NCBI GenBank assembly: GCA_002698045.1
Contig: NZUR01000024.1
Location: 1 to 6,197, forward strand
DNA: 6,197 nucleotides
DNA from: Thiotrichales bacterium
Lineage (GTDB): Bacteria; Pseudomonadota; Gammaproteobacteria; PS1; Pseudothioglobaceae
Reading direction: 5' to 3'
The translations under genes were made by a program, and so were the position numbers. The notes under the pieces are model-generated. The model searched no databases. It was not told where the DNA came from and saw only the letters and a list, made by a program, of their open reading frames with translations. The stretch's first letter is position 1; every line of letters starts with the position of its first letter. Of this stretch, positions 5,865 to 6,197 are shown piece after piece.

Positions 5865-6197
5865 CTATTGGGCTTGTAAATGCTCATTTGCAAGTTCAAG
5901 CTCAAATAAAGTTAACTCTAGATCCATTTCAGAATTTGATAAAGTATCTTTTGTCTTTTTTAAAGTGTTCTCAAGCTCTATAAGTTTAGAATTACTTTCT
6001 TTTAAAGTTGATTCAAGAAGATTATAACTTTCCTGGCTTGATCTTAATTCGTTTTCAATTACCTGTACTTTGCTTGTAGAAAGGATTAGTTTTTGCTTTG
6101 TTGTATTTAGTTCATCTAGCGAAGTTACAAGTTGACCATCAAGCTCATCAAGCTGTAACTGAAGATTTAAGAGGTGAGACTTATATTGTTCAAGCTC
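5865..6197 (-). CDS. Coiled-coil protein of unknown function, C-terminal part only
   Basis: An open minus-strand frame runs from the window edge to TAG at 5867-5865, giving the last 110 residues; the start lies beyond 6197. I do not recognise the family. The whole segment is one coiled coil. Counting the first visible residue as 1, every seventh position from 2 to 107 is Leu except Val44 and Tyr58 (14 Leu of 16). The positions three residues later form the second core and are mostly Leu, Ile, Ala, Ser or Thr. There are 26 Leu in all, many Glu, Lys, Ser and Asn, and no Cys, Trp or Pro. No membrane segment is visible. Only one Gly (21) interrupts the composition, not the register. It ends 86 bp before tatA on the same strand, with no strong terminator between, so partial co-transcription is possible. 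Relation to Tat is not implied. Confidence 0.85.
   Translation of the reverse strand, partial: ELEQYKSHLLNLQLQLDELDGQLVTSLDELNTTKQKLILSTSKVQVIENELRSSQESYNLLESTLKESNSKLIELENTLKKTKDTLSNSEMDLELTLFELELANEHLQAQ

Noticed and set aside
5812..6027. Plus-strand 71-codon frame opposite the right-end gene
   Set aside because: The minus frame encodes an unbroken coiled coil from the window edge to 5865, which a chance frame would not do; the plus frame is Ser-rich shadow.
6120..6197. Recurrent GAGCTTGA-like words at the right end, considered as a DNA repeat array
   Set aside because: The copies are irregularly spaced and are explained by repeated Glu-Leu-Glu/Asp codons in the coiled coil.

Overview
The window looks like ordinary chromosome from an AT-rich proteobacterium, roughly one third G+C by eye. 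It encodes DnaQ, the omega subunit RpoZ, AMP-forming acetyl-CoA synthetase and a three-gene tatABC set with distinct TatA and TatB. The DnaQ, RpoZ, TatA and TatC sequences resemble gammaproteobacterial ones most. The small AT-rich style recalls streamlined marine or symbiotic gammaproteobacteria such as the SUP05/Thioglobus group, but that placement is inference.

Layout from left to right. At 1-192 there are two minus-strand tRNA genes, read Pro(TGG) then Arg(TCT). A near-consensus promoter precedes them at 204-231, and the Arg gene is cut by the window edge. Next comes dnaQ (268-963, minus), head to head with rpoZ (998-1342, plus). The 34-bp gap between them holds two opposed promoter-like sequences that share one palindromic -10 block. 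rpoZ is a single-gene unit closed by a clear intrinsic terminator (1364-1391). acs (1479-3395, plus) follows, then, 37 bp later, a ten-helix EamA/DMT-family exporter (3433-4317) that is probably co-transcribed. This unit converges on tatC with only 15 bp between stop codons. tatA, tatB and tatC run on the minus strand (5778 down to 4333), with tatB and tatC overlapping by 11 bp and a 113-bp gap between tatA and tatB. The right end (5865-6197, minus) holds the C-terminal 110 residues of a protein that is entirely coiled coil, with 16 uninterrupted heptads; its start lies outside the window.

Functionally this is a set of separate housekeeping units: tRNA supply, replication proofreading, RNA polymerase assembly, acetate activation, a small-molecule exporter and folded-protein export. 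I see no mobile element, CRISPR array, toxin-antitoxin pair or obvious new multi-gene system. The points most worth a second look are the shared-element divergent promoters between dnaQ and rpoZ, the unbroken coiled coil at the right edge, and the long acidic tail on omega.
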